DNA from: Marinosulfonomonas sp. PRT-SC04 | GTDB taxonomy: Bacteria; Pseudomonadota; Alphaproteobacteria; Rhodobacterales; Rhodobacteraceae | Length of the DNA: 8,290 bases | Direction of reading: 5' to 3' | NCBI GenBank assembly: GCA_001321835.1 | Contig: JPUR01000073.1 | Location: 1 to 8,290, forward strand | Shown: positions 1-7,479 of the stretch, piece by piece | Position numbering within the stretch: position 1 is the first letter of the stretch | Layout: every line of letters begins with the position of its first letter | The notes under the pieces: model-generated | Databases searched by the model: none | The model's input: the letters and a program-made list of their open reading frames with translations, nothing else | What the model was told of the DNA's origin: nothing | Translations under genes and position numbers: made by a program

Positions 1-28
1 ACCGAAAGCCCTGTTGTTCAGAGGTTCC

Positions 29-1510
29 CTAGAATAGTGAGCCTTGATCTGATGGCGGTTTATCAGCCTTGGGTTTACGAGCTGGGGCCGCGCCGATTTC
101 ATAACGGCCATCCGCGAATTCAATCTCGATGATTGATGCTTTTTTCGCTTTGGCCTTGCTGGTCACCACATCGCCATCGCCACGCACCACAGCATAGCCA
201 CGCGATAGGGTTTCTTTGTACCCCAAGGTTTGGCGAATGCGTTCTAAGCCTTGCAAGCGGTTACGCCAGCCATCCACCTGCCCTTGCGAGACACGGATGA
301 GCCGCGCCGTGACCTGCGTTAAATTGGTTTTCTTACGATCAATATCGCGCCCCAACACCACCGGTGTCAGCCGCGCAGCACGCTCGCCTAATTTGGTGCG
401 AGCCTCAACGATCAACCGGCTTAAGGCCATCGGGCGCAAGCTGCCGCTAACCTCAGTCAAACGCAGACGTTTGATTTGAGCCGCGCGGGTCAAGGCCGCA
501 GGCAACCGTTCCGAGGCACGGTCCAGCCGTTGGCGCGGGCTGTCCAGCAGGGTTTCCGGCTTTGGCAAGGCGCGGGCCAAATCCCGCAGTCGCTGCTTGC
601 GCTGATCCACCGCCGTGGTGGCGGCACGTGTTAAACGCGCCTCCTGCTCCTCAACCCACGCCAGCAATTCAAGCCGCACCGGCACCGCCAATTCCGCCGC
701 CGCCGTCGGGGTTGGGGCGCGTTGATCTGACGCGAAATCAATCAAGGTGGTGTCGGTTTCGTGGCCAACCGCTGAGATCAGCGGGATTTCCGAGGCCGCA
801 GTGGCACGGACAACGATCTCCTCGTTAAAGCCCCATAGATCCTCGATCGAGCCACCACCGCGCGCCACGATCAACAGATCCGGGCGCGGCAACGCACCAC
901 CCGGTGTCATCGCATTGAAACCCTCAATCGCGCGAGTGACTTCGGCCGCGCATTGTTTGCCCTGCACCGCCACCGGCCAGATCAAAACTTTGCGCGGAAA
1001 CCGGTCACGCAAGCGGTGCAAAATATCGTGAACCACAGCACCAGACGGTGAGGTGATCACCCCGATCACATCCGGCAGATAGGGCAGTTTTTGCTTACGC
1101 TCCGCACCAAAAAGCCCCTCGGCAGCCAAGGCTTTTTTGCGCTTTTCCAGCATCGCCATCAAAGCGCCTTCGCCCGCGACCTCGACCATATCAACATTTA
1201 GATTATATTTGGACTGGGCGCCAAATGTGGTCAGACGGCCGGTGACGATCACCTCCAGCCCCTCCTCTGGAACCACTGACAATTGCGACACTTGCCCCTT
1301 CCATGTGGTACAAGCCAGAACGCTTTTGTCGTCCTTGATGTCGTAATATAAATGCCCTGATCGCGCCTTGAAAATCCGCCCGACCTCGCCGCGCACCCGC
1401 ACCCGACCGAACGCCCCCTCGATGGTTTTCTTCACCGCACCGGAGATTTCCGAGACGGTAAATTCAGGGGCATTTTCGCCCTCAATGGGCTCATCAATCA
1501 GGTCCGACAT
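29..1510 (-). CDS. xseA: Exodeoxyribonuclease VII large subunit
   Basis: Large, catalytic subunit of exonuclease VII. With XseB it degrades single-stranded DNA from both ends to short acid-soluble oligonucleotides in the cytoplasm, in DNA repair and recombination. The 493-residue product has the family order: an N-terminal OB-fold (about residues 15-120, including VRVRGEVGR and GHLYYDIKD), then the catalytic region with DVIGVITSPSGA (147-158), ARGGGSIEDLW (216-226) and the GHETD motif (249-253). A long, helical, Arg/Leu-rich region follows, then the RGYAVV strand and the typical C-terminal end QGSLF. The length is normal. The frame stays open 24 codons upstream (to 1582), but those residues do not resemble the family and would overlap the purD start, so the ATG at 1508-1510 (MSDLIDEP) is chosen. 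Its ribosome binding site is weak. It diverges from purD. xseB is not in the window. The function is secure. Confidence 0.96.
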   Translation of the reverse strand: MSDLIDEPIEGENAPEFTVSEISGAVKKTIEGAFGRVRVRGEVGRIFKARSGHLYYDIKDDKSVLACTTWKGQVSQLSVVPEEGLEVIVTGRLTTFGAQSKYNLNVDMVEVAGEGALMAMLEKRKKALAAEGLFGAERKQKLPYLPDVIGVITSPSGAVVHDILHRLRDRFPRKVLIWPVAVQGKQCAAEVTRAIEGFNAMTPGGALPRPDLLIVARGGGSIEDLWGFNEEIVVRATAASEIPLISAVGHETDTTLIDFASDQRAPTPTAAAELAVPVRLELLAWVEEQEARLTRAATTAVDQRKQRLRDLARALPKPETLLDSPRQRLDRASERLPAALTRAAQIKRLRLTEVSGSLRPMALSRLIVEARTKLGERAARLTPVVLGRDIDRKKTNLTQVTARLIRVSQGQVDGWRNRLQGLERIRQTLGYKETLSRGYAVVRGDGDVVTSKAKAKKASIIEIEFADGRYEIGAAPARKPKADKPPSDQGSLF

Positions 1511-1520
1511 ATCTGCTCGC

Positions 1521-1549
1521 TTGTTTAATTTATCCGCCCACCTTAGAAC
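1521..1549 (+). promoter_or_regulatory. Possible sigma70-type promoter for purD
   Basis: The 72-bp gap between the divergent xseA and purD starts must hold promoters for both genes unless they are read from farther away. On the plus strand, TTGTTT (1521-1526) and TAGAAC (1544-1549) are separated by 17 bp. They match the -35 and -10 consensus at three or four and four of six positions. Transcription would start near 1556, about 27 nt before the purD ATG. No equally good pair was found for xseA. The assignment rests only on these weak matches. Confidence 0.25.
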
Positions 1550-1572
1550 GCCCCTATCCAAAGGCCAAGCGT

Positions 1573-1576
1573 GGAG
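1573..1576 (+). promoter_or_regulatory. Ribosome binding site deciding the purD start
   Basis: GGAG lies 6 nt before the ATG at 1583. The in-frame GTG at 1571 overlaps this Shine-Dalgarno sequence and has none of its own, so translation is placed at 1583. From there the protein begins MNILILGSGG, as the family does. Confidence 0.75.
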
Positions 1577-1582
1577 CAGCAA

Positions 1583-2845
1583 ATGAACATCCTGATATTA
1601 GGCAGTGGCGGGCGCGAACATGCGCTGGCGTGGGCGATCAAGAAAAATCCGAAATGTGACCGCCTGATTGTGGCCCCTGGGAATGCTGGCATCGCGATGA
1701 TCGCCGAATGTGCGAATTTTGATATTATGGATGGCGGCGCGGTGGTGGAATTTGCCACCGAGAACGCCATTGATTTCGTGATTGTCGGGCCAGAAGCGCC
1801 ATTGGCGGCGGGGATTGCTGACCGGCTGCGGGCTGCCAATGTCTTGTGTTTCGGGCCAAGTCAGGCCGCGGCGCAACTGGAGGCTTCAAAGGCTTTCACC
1901 AAGGAAATATGTGCAGCCGTCAATGCACCCACAGCCGATTATGGGCATTTCACCGATGCGGATTTCGCCAAGGAATATGTGCGGGCCAAGGGCGCGCCCA
2001 TTGTTGTTAAGGCCGATGGCTTGGCCGCCGGCAAGGGCGTGATTATGGCAATGGACGAGGCCACAGCACTGGCCGCGATTGACGACATGTTCAGCGGTGA
2101 ATTCGGTGCTGCGGGCGCCGAGGTGGTGATCGAGGAATTCATGGAGGGCGAAGAAGCGTCGTTCTTTGTTTTATGCGATGGCACCGATGTTTTGGCGATG
2201 GGCACGGCCCAAGACCACAAGCGCGCCTATGACGGCGACAAGGGGCCAAACACCGGCGGCATGGGGGCTTATTCCCCCGCCCCCGTGATGACCGACGCGA
2301 TTGTCGCCAAAACCATGGATGAAATTGTACGCCCGACGATGGCTGAAATGGCGCGACGCGGCATGCCGTTTCAGGGCATTTTGTTTGTTGGCTTGATGAT
2401 CAAGGATGGCCAGCCCCGACTGGTGGAATACAACGTGCGCTTTGGCGATCCTGAGTGCCAAACCTTGATGATGCGGCTCGGCGCGCAGGTGTTTGATCTG
2501 TTGCAGGCTTGTGCCGAGGGGCGGCTGGCCGAGGCGCGAGTGAACTGGGCCGACGATCATGCATTATGTGTGGTGATGGCCGCGAATGGTTACCCCGCCA
2601 CCTATGAAAAAGGCAGCAAGATTGGCGGGCTGCAACAGATGCCCGAAGACAGCAAACACATGGTATTTCATGCTGGAACCAGCCTTGTTGACGGGCAGAT
2701 CGTTGCCACAGGCGGGCGGGTTCTGGGCATGACCGCGCGCGGCAACACTCTGGCCGAGGCACAGAAGCGTGCCTATGAGATGGTCGATATGTTGGAATGG
2801 CCCGAGGGGTTTTGTCGGCGAGATATTGGCTGGCAGGCGTTGTAA
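1583..2845 (+). CDS. purD: Phosphoribosylamine--glycine ligase (GAR synthetase)
   Basis: Catalyses the second step of de novo purine synthesis: 5-phosphoribosylamine + glycine + ATP to glycinamide ribonucleotide, in the cytoplasm. The 420-residue product has the usual family length and motifs: the N-terminal loop GSGGREHAL (7-15), the ATP-grasp segment VVKADGLAAGKGV (about 141-153), IEEFMEGEEASFF (about 183-195), QDHKRAYDGDKGPNTGGMGAYSP (about 210-232, written here as one run of adjoining motifs QDHKR, DGDKGPNTGG and MGAYSP), and the metal-binding VEYNVRFGDPE near 282-292. It ends with the typical RDIGWQAL. A clear GGAG site supports the ATG at 1583. It diverges from xseA, and the next gene starts 12 nt after its stop, so the two may be co-transcribed. 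Nothing looks damaged. Confidence 0.97.
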   Translation: MNILILGSGGREHALAWAIKKNPKCDRLIVAPGNAGIAMIAECANFDIMDGGAVVEFATENAIDFVIVGPEAPLAAGIADRLRAANVLCFGPSQAAAQLEASKAFTKEICAAVNAPTADYGHFTDADFAKEYVRAKGAPIVVKADGLAAGKGVIMAMDEATALAAIDDMFSGEFGAAGAEVVIEEFMEGEEASFFVLCDGTDVLAMGTAQDHKRAYDGDKGPNTGGMGAYSPAPVMTDAIVAKTMDEIVRPTMAEMARRGMPFQGILFVGLMIKDGQPRLVEYNVRFGDPECQTLMMRLGAQVFDLLQACAEGRLAEARVNWADDHALCVVMAANGYPATYEKGSKIGGLQQMPEDSKHMVFHAGTSLVDGQIVATGGRVLGMTARGNTLAEAQKRAYEMVDMLEWPEGFCRRDIGWQAL

Positions 2846-2857
2846 TAAACGCTGGAA

Positions 2858-3581
2858 ATGTCAAAATCGACCGAGGCATCCATCAGATTAGGGGACAAGC
2901 TGAAGCCCCAACGTCCCAGAATGCTCGTCAAATCCTTATTGGCGCTGGGTGTTTCTGTGCTGATTGCGATCATGGTTTGGTGGGCGCTGCACAGTCCTGT
3001 CGCGGGCTTTGTCGCCTTAATTTTGTGCCGTTTATTTTTTGGCATGATACTTTCTCTAGATCGTCAAAACGCACATTTTCTAATTCATGCCGATCAGCAG
3101 GGTTTTATGAAATCCCTGAAACTGGCAGATAAAACCGCCCTATTTGACGGCAGTCAACATTTACCATTTAGGGCTAGAATATGGGGTTGGTGCAAAGCCG
3201 CTGGCCGCCATGGTGCAGGGGTTGCGCAATGATGGCTACCGGATTGTTTGTTTTTTTGACGCCAACATCTATTTCACCCTATTGAAAAATGGCGCATTTC
3301 AAAAAACCCGTCAGCGATTTTCAGTTCGAATTTTACAAGCCGTCTTTGGGCTTGAGGCCTCCGAAATATACGTTGTCCCCCGCGCCATTCAAGCCGATAG
3401 ATTCATTGTCGAGAGCCTATCGCAGCTCCCCGTATCCTTTGCCGTCACCAATGACCGATTCAGAGATTATGGGGCCCAGTATGGGTTTTTGCGTGCAGAC
3501 GCGGATTGGCGAAAAGGCGTTGAGATTAAAGACGGTAGCGTGATTTTAAAACACTACAGCTTGAAGGCATCTCTAAGATAA
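2858..3581 (+). pseudogene. Membrane-anchored Zc3h12a-like/NYN-domain ribonuclease, frameshifted
   Basis: Two overlapping frames together read as one protein of about 240 residues. Frame one starts at the ATG at 2858. It has a basic N-terminus, two hydrophobic segments (about residues 23-44 and 47-67) that should anchor it in the inner membrane, and reaches DGS (97-99). Frame two (open from a TTG at 3144 to the stop at 3579-3581) continues from AAC at 3156 as NIYHLG, then VCFFDAN (130-136), IQADRFIVE (176-184) and VTNDRFRDYG (195-204). Removing one base (C3155) joins them as DGSN, the first acidic motif of the Zc3h12a-like/NYN branch of PIN-type nucleases. The acidic residues D97, D134, D179 and D198 fit the expected metal-binding set. 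Without the correction, frame one ends at 3232 with unrelated residues and no nuclease core. The gene looks more AT-rich and less codon-biased than purD. It may be a recent pseudogene, a sequencing error or, less likely, recoding. The RNA target is unknown. Confidence 0.7.
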
Positions 3582-3599
3582 TCAGTGCAAATCCACCGG

Positions 3600-4310
3600 C
3601 TACTTTCGACACTCCATCGCCTGCTTGAAGGACCTGCGCCCCTTATACCGACCAATCTCGGCACTGCGAATTTGCCCATTCTCAAACACCGAAGCGATGA
3701 TTTTACTCCAGTCGGCGTTGGCGGTGATAAGCTGCAGCCCTGCCCCGCAATCGCGGATCCCACCTGAAATATAGTTCTGCCCGATTTGGTGATTGGTCAG
3801 CCCGCCACGTTCAGCCACCAGCGTTAGTTTGCCGTTTTCATAGCGCCAGATTTTCAGCACACGCGCCAGATGCGGGCGGTCAATATAGGCAATCTCGACA
3901 GCCCCATCGCCATCCAAATCCGCAGCCCCAATCGGGGCCAGCCAGCGATGCGTTCGGCCAATATGCGGGGTGGCGGCGATCTTTCCGGTCTCGTCATAAA
4001 TCGCCAGCTGCGCGCCTTTGGCAACATCGGTTTCAACCACCATGACCTCAAAGTCACCATCGCCGTCAATGTCGATCAAGCGCGGCTCGATATCTTCGAA
4101 CACATGATCCAATGGCAAACGAATGGTCACGCGACCACGGCGTAAACCGGCATCATGATACCGCAGCACCAGCGCGCCATATTCAATCTCGTCGCCAAGA
4201 ATGCCGTGAGCATAGCGCGTGGTCGGCTCAACGAATTCAGCCGAAATAACCCCCGCCATCACCGGCCCTGCAAACAAGGCGGCACCCCCAAAGATCGCCG
4301 CCCGTAACAT
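3600..4310 (-). CDS. Secreted FG-GAP/VCBS-type repeat protein
   Basis: A 236-residue exported protein of unknown role. The first 19 residues (MLRAAIFGGAALFAGPVMA) form a signal peptide with a VMA cleavage site, so the protein should reach the periplasm or beyond. Two calcium-binding-like loops, DIDGDGDFE (80-88) and DLDGDGAVE (131-139), are each followed by a hydrophobic strand and spaced about 51 residues apart. This is the pattern of FG-GAP/VCBS beta-propeller blades, although two clear blades are too few for a full propeller. The sequence ITANADWSKI near residues 195-204 may be part of a degenerate further blade. Two cysteines near the C-terminus (DCGAG and MECRK) could form a disulfide. 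Its ATG directly follows the TAG of fdxE with no base between, so translation is probably coupled and both genes share one mRNA. No enzymatic motif is seen. Confidence 0.85.
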   Translation of the reverse strand: MLRAAIFGGAALFAGPVMAGVISAEFVEPTTRYAHGILGDEIEYGALVLRYHDAGLRRGRVTIRLPLDHVFEDIEPRLIDIDGDGDFEVMVVETDVAKGAQLAIYDETGKIAATPHIGRTHRWLAPIGAADLDGDGAVEIAYIDRPHLARVLKIWRYENGKLTLVAERGGLTNHQIGQNYISGGIRDCGAGLQLITANADWSKIIASVFENGQIRSAEIGRYKGRRSFKQAMECRK

Positions 4311-4868
<558 letters not shown>

Positions 4869-5432
4869 GTGACGTTACGACGATTTTGGATGATAGGGGT
4901 CAGCGCCCTGATCCTTGGGGCCTGCCAGCAGGTTTCCTTGCCCTTTGTGATGCCTGTCGTTGGCGTGGCCGAACCTATTTCGGTGCTGACATCCGCGCCC
5001 GAGGACAGCGACAAATGCTGGGGAAAAGGCACCACGCCCGCCGTGGTTGAGACCGTGACCCAACAGGTTCTGGTGCGCGCGGCCGGGCCAATCATCGCCC
5101 CCTCGCCGGATGGGGCACCGACCTATAAAACCGTGCACAGCCCTGCGATTTACACCACCCGGACCCAGCAAAAAATCATCACCCCACGCGCCGATTTCTG
5201 GTTCGAAGTGCCCTGCCCTGCGCAGATCGATCAGGGGTTTATCGCCACCCTGCAACGGGCCCTAAAATCGCGTGGGCTGTTTCGGGGGGCGGTGACGGGC
5301 GTGATCGATCAGCGGACCCAAAAAGCCGTGCGCTGGTATCAAAAACAACATGGGTTGGACAGCACCACCCTGTCCCTCGCCGCCGCTCGCCAGCTGGGAC
5401 TCATTGCTTATGCACGGGATGGTGCGCGCTAA
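4869..5432 (+). CDS. Lipoprotein with C-terminal peptidoglycan-binding domain
   Basis: A predicted 187-residue envelope lipoprotein. The N-terminus is basic (TLRRF), followed by a hydrophobic stretch ending in the lipobox LGAC, which places the lipidated cysteine at residue 19. The next residue is Gln, so outer-membrane sorting is expected. Residues 20-115 resemble no domain I know and contain C50 and C116, a possible disulfide. Residues about 120-178 form a PG_binding_1-like fold: IDQGFIATLQRALKSRGL, then GAVTGVIDQRTQKAVRWYQ and a final LAAARQLGL helix. It probably tethers the outer membrane or a partner to peptidoglycan. The frame opens at 4809, but the GTG at 4869 has AAAAAGG 7 nt upstream and puts the signal peptide at the N-terminus, so that start is chosen. 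It converges on the aroA-GFA gene with a 46-bp gap. The precise role is unknown. Confidence 0.87.
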   Translation: MTLRRFWMIGVSALILGACQQVSLPFVMPVVGVAEPISVLTSAPEDSDKCWGKGTTPAVVETVTQQVLVRAAGPIIAPSPDGAPTYKTVHSPAIYTTRTQQKIITPRADFWFEVPCPAQIDQGFIATLQRALKSRGLFRGAVTGVIDQRTQKAVRWYQKQHGLDSTTLSLAAARQLGLIAYARDGAR

Positions 5433-5478
5433 CCTGACCCAGGATAGCCCCAAGTGGGGGGAAAGAGGTCCGCCAAGA

Positions 5479-5901
5479 TCACCGAACCATTGTGGTCAAT
5501 GCGGGGTCCGCCCCGTCAGCTTTGGGTAAATCATCACCCAGATCATAATACCCCCCCTTGTCGGCACAAAAGATATGACCCACCAGCGACAGTCCGGTTT
5601 CCCCATCCAATGTGCCCGCAAATATCGACAGGTTTGCCCCCGCGCCGTCCCAAAACAAGTTCGAGCCACAGGTGCCACAAAACCCACGCCGCGCCGTCTC
5701 GGACGACTGATACCACGTCACCGCACCGGCAGTCGCAATATCGCTGCGCGCAACAGAGGTCGCCGCCACATGATGGCCGCTGGTCTTACGGCACTGCACA
5801 CAATGGCACGCCACCACAGGGCGCAACGGCCCCGTCACCAGATACGTCACCGCCCCGCATAAACATCCGCCGGTCTGCTTCAGATTTGTTGGCTCATCCA
5901 T
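5479..5901 (-). other. GFA/CENP-V-type zinc-binding domain encoded as the C-terminal part of aroA
   Basis: These 140 residues (455-594 of the fusion) would make a complete protein of the glutathione-dependent formaldehyde-activating (GFA) family if translated alone. All seven expected zinc-ligand cysteines are present: GGCLCGAV (C467, C469), CHCVQC (C486, C488, C491) and FCGTC (C529, C532). The family binds structural and catalytic zinc. A few members are linked to S-hydroxymethylglutathione formation, but most are uncharacterised, so the substrate is unknown. An internal ATG at 5899-5901 ([12 protein letters not shown]) sits where a free-standing GFA protein would start. The only upstream ribosome-binding-like word is AGGG, 11 nt away, so separate initiation is possible but weakly supported. 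Confidence 0.85.
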
Positions 5902-7263
5902 GCTGTCATCGGCCCTAGTTACCCGTTCCAACCGCGCACCCAGACCGGCCATCAAAGGCGTAAAAATCGGAAAACTGGTGGTGATCGGGCCGCCATCATC
6001 AATCGACACCGGCTGCTGACTGCTCATCCCCAAACACATGAAACTCATCGCAATCCGGTGGTCCAGATGGGTCTTGCACATGCCACCACCAGCAACAGTG
6101 CCAGCGCCCTGCCCCGTCACAATTAGCGTGTCCTGATCTTCCTCGATCTCCACACCGTTGGCCTCCAGCCCGCGCGCCATCGCGTCAATCCGGTCACATT
6201 CCTTGACCCGTAATTCCTTAACGCCGCGCATCACCGTGCGCCCCGTGGCATTGGCCGCCACCACCGACAGGATCGGGTATTCGTCAATCATACTGGCAGC
6301 GCGATCCGCAGGAACCTCAATCCCGACCATATCAGGCGAGAACCGCGCCCGCAGATCGGCCACTGGTTCGCCGCCCTCAAGCCGCTCGTTCTCATAGGTT
6401 AAATCCGCGCCCATTTCGCGCAACGTGGTAAACAGCCCACTGCGGGTCGGGTTCAAACCAATGCCCGGCACCAACACGTCAGAGCCCTCAACAATCAACG
6501 CCGCACAGACCGCAAACGCCGCCGAACTTGGGTCGCGCGGCACCACAATATCCTGCGCCTTCAACTCGGGCCGCCCAGTCAGAGTAATCACCCGCCCGGC
6601 ACCAGTTTCCTCAATCGTAATCTCGGCCCCAAAGCTCGCCAACATCCGCTCGGTATGATCGCGGGTCGCTTCTTGCTCAATCACCACGGTTTTGCCCGGT
6701 GCATTCAGCCCCGCCAACAACACCGCTGACTTCACCTGCGCCGAGGGCACTTCCATCTCATAGCGCACCGCCACAGGCTCCGCCGCACCAACAATCGTCA
6801 TCGGCAAGCGCCCGCCTTCACGGCCATAAGCCCGCGCCCCGAACAGACCAACCGGCCCCGTGATGCGCCCCATCGGACGGCCGCGCAAACTGGCATCGCC
6901 AGTAAAGGTCGCACTGATCGGACAGGTCGCCATCGCACCAATAATCAGCCGAACACCAGTGCCGGAATTGCCACAATCAATCACGGCTTCGGGTTCGGAA
7001 AACCCACCAACCCCAACGCCATGCACCGACCATTCGCCACCGCCATGCTCCACCACATCAGCCCCAAGACTGCGCATCGCCCGCGCCGTATCCAGCACAT
7101 CATCACCTTCCAGCAAACCAGAAATCCGAGTCTCGCCAATCGCCAGCGCGCCCAATATCAGCGCCCGATGCGAGATCGATTTATCGCCCGGCACCTCGGC
7201 CACACCACGCAACGCGCCGCATTTTCGAGACTTCATCGGGGTCGGTTCACCATGTCCAGACAT
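5479..7263 (-). CDS. aroA: EPSP synthase (class II) fused in frame to a GFA-type zinc domain
   Basis: The AroA part (residues 1 to about 449) joins shikimate-3-phosphate and phosphoenolpyruvate to 5-enolpyruvylshikimate-3-phosphate, the sixth step of the shikimate pathway. Its motifs are [11 protein letters not shown] (25-35), GNSGTGVRL (98-106), LRGRPM (126-131), PSAQVKSA (173-180), RDHTERML (201-208), DPSSAAF (244-250), LNPTRSG (270-276), IDEYP (326-330), RVKECDRI (352-359) and DHRIAMSF (401-408). RDHTERML and LNPTRSG are typical of class II (CP4-like) enzymes. Position 101 is Gly, where CP4, as I recall it, has Ala, so a glyphosate-sensitive type is expected. The frame does not stop after LGARLERVT and runs into a complete GFA domain (455-594). 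The start at 7261-7263 is chosen because AAAGGA lies 6 nt upstream. The ATG two codons earlier touches that site. It follows the tRNA-Leu gene. No cmk follows. Confidence 0.92.
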   Translation of the reverse strand: MSGHGEPTPMKSRKCGALRGVAEVPGDKSISHRALILGALAIGETRISGLLEGDDVLDTARAMRSLGADVVEHGGGEWSVHGVGVGGFSEPEAVIDCGNSGTGVRLIIGAMATCPISATFTGDASLRGRPMGRITGPVGLFGARAYGREGGRLPMTIVGAAEPVAVRYEMEVPSAQVKSAVLLAGLNAPGKTVVIEQEATRDHTERMLASFGAEITIEETGAGRVITLTGRPELKAQDIVVPRDPSSAAFAVCAALIVEGSDVLVPGIGLNPTRSGLFTTLREMGADLTYENERLEGGEPVADLRARFSPDMVGIEVPADRAASMIDEYPILSVVAANATGRTVMRGVKELRVKECDRIDAMARGLEANGVEIEEDQDTLIVTGQGAGTVAGGGMCKTHLDHRIAMSFMCLGMSSQQPVSIDDGGPITTSFPIFTPLMAGLGARLERVTRADDSMDEPTNLKQTGGCLCGAVTYLVTGPLRPVVACHCVQCRKTSGHHVAATSVARSDIATAGAVTWYQSSETARRGFCGTCGSNLFWDGAGANLSIFAGTLDGETGLSLVGHIFCADKGGYYDLGDDLPKADGADPALTTMVR

Positions 7264-7265
7264 GC

Positions 7266-7337
7266 TCATTCCTTTAAATAATCGGCTAAATATTCGGCGA
7301 ATAAATCATCGGCGGATTGGCCTGAATACTCAGCCAT
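7266..7337 (-). CDS. Possible small acidic ORF before aroA (23 residues)
   Basis: Between the tRNA and aroA is a short open frame that reads [20 protein letters not shown] followed by LKE and stop. An in-frame ATG at 7370 would make it 34 residues. The C-terminal half is acidic and could form an amphipathic helix. Its last codons (AAG GAA) supply the aroA ribosome binding site, and its TGA (7266-7268) falls 2 nt before the chosen aroA start, so translation could be coupled. The site before the ATG at 7337 is only GGTGA, and I know no family of this kind. It could be a leader-like peptide or a chance frame. Confidence 0.3.
   Translation of the reverse strand: MAEYSGQSADDLFAEYLADYLKE
7270..7275 (-). 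promoter_or_regulatory. Ribosome binding site deciding the aroA start
   Basis: The minus strand reads AAAGGA, ATGAGC, ATG. The first ATG (7267-7269) touches the Shine-Dalgarno sequence and is too close to be used. The second (7261-7263) has the ideal 6-nt spacing and is taken as the start. Confidence 0.75.
7275..7313 (-). repeat. Three imperfect 12-nt repeats within the small ORF before aroA
   Basis: On the plus strand the units are TAAATAATCGGC (7275-7286), TAAATATTCGGC (7287-7298) and TAAATCATCGGC (7302-7313). The first two are contiguous, and the third follows after 3 nt. Each differs from the next at one or two bases. In the minus-strand frame they encode the similar tetrapeptides ADYL, AEYL and ADDL. 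The array is AT-rich compared with its surroundings and lies just upstream of the aroA start. Confidence 0.7.
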
Positions 7338-7393
7338 ATAATCACCACACGCCCCGCCACAGCGCAACATAACAGTGCGGCAAATCGAACGCT

Positions 7394-7479
7394 TGGTACC
7401 CGCGGCCGGGATCGAACCGGCACGGCCTTCCGGCCCAGAGATTTTAAGTCTCTTGTGTCTACCATTCCACCACGCGGGC
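7394..7479 (-). tRNA. tRNA-Leu (anticodon UAA)
   Basis: An 86-nt class II tRNA with encoded CCA. The acceptor stem pairs GCCCGCG (7473-7479) with CGCGGGT (7398-7404). The anticodon stem AGAGA/TCTCT encloses the loop CTTAAAA, giving anticodon TAA at 7444-7446, which reads UUA (and UUG by wobble). A long variable arm with a GGCC/GGCC stem and the T arm GCCGG-TTCGATC-CCGGC complete the fold. The long variable arm and the D-loop segment GGTAGACAC are typical of leucine tRNAs. It lies upstream of aroA on the same strand, so the two could share a transcript. Confidence 0.97.

Noticed and set aside
1..28. Possible gene downstream of xseA at the left edge
   Set aside because: It is too short to judge. 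No start codon with a ribosome binding site and no terminator hairpin can be seen.
1511..1582. 24-codon upstream extension of xseA
   Set aside because: The extra residues are unlike the family N-terminus and the start would lie at the purD ribosome binding site. The ATG at 1510 gives a normal-length protein.
2400..2879. Minus-strand frame of 159 residues opposite purD
   Set aside because: The composition is low-complexity antisense (Arg, Pro, Ser, Ala), and purD is unambiguous on the plus strand.
3144..3581. Separate gene starting at the TTG at 3144
   Set aside because: It would start inside the nuclease motif without its first Asp and has no ribosome binding site. It reads better as the downstream half of the frameshifted gene.
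5448..5461. CCCC-AAGT-GGGG hairpin as a terminator between the convergent genes
   Set aside because: The stem is only 4 bp and no T-run follows on either strand.
5454..5918. Plus-strand frame of 154 residues opposite the GFA domain
   Set aside because: It is rich in Pro, Ser, Thr, His and Arg with no motif, as expected for the antisense of a high-GC gene that has strong GFA motifs on the other strand.
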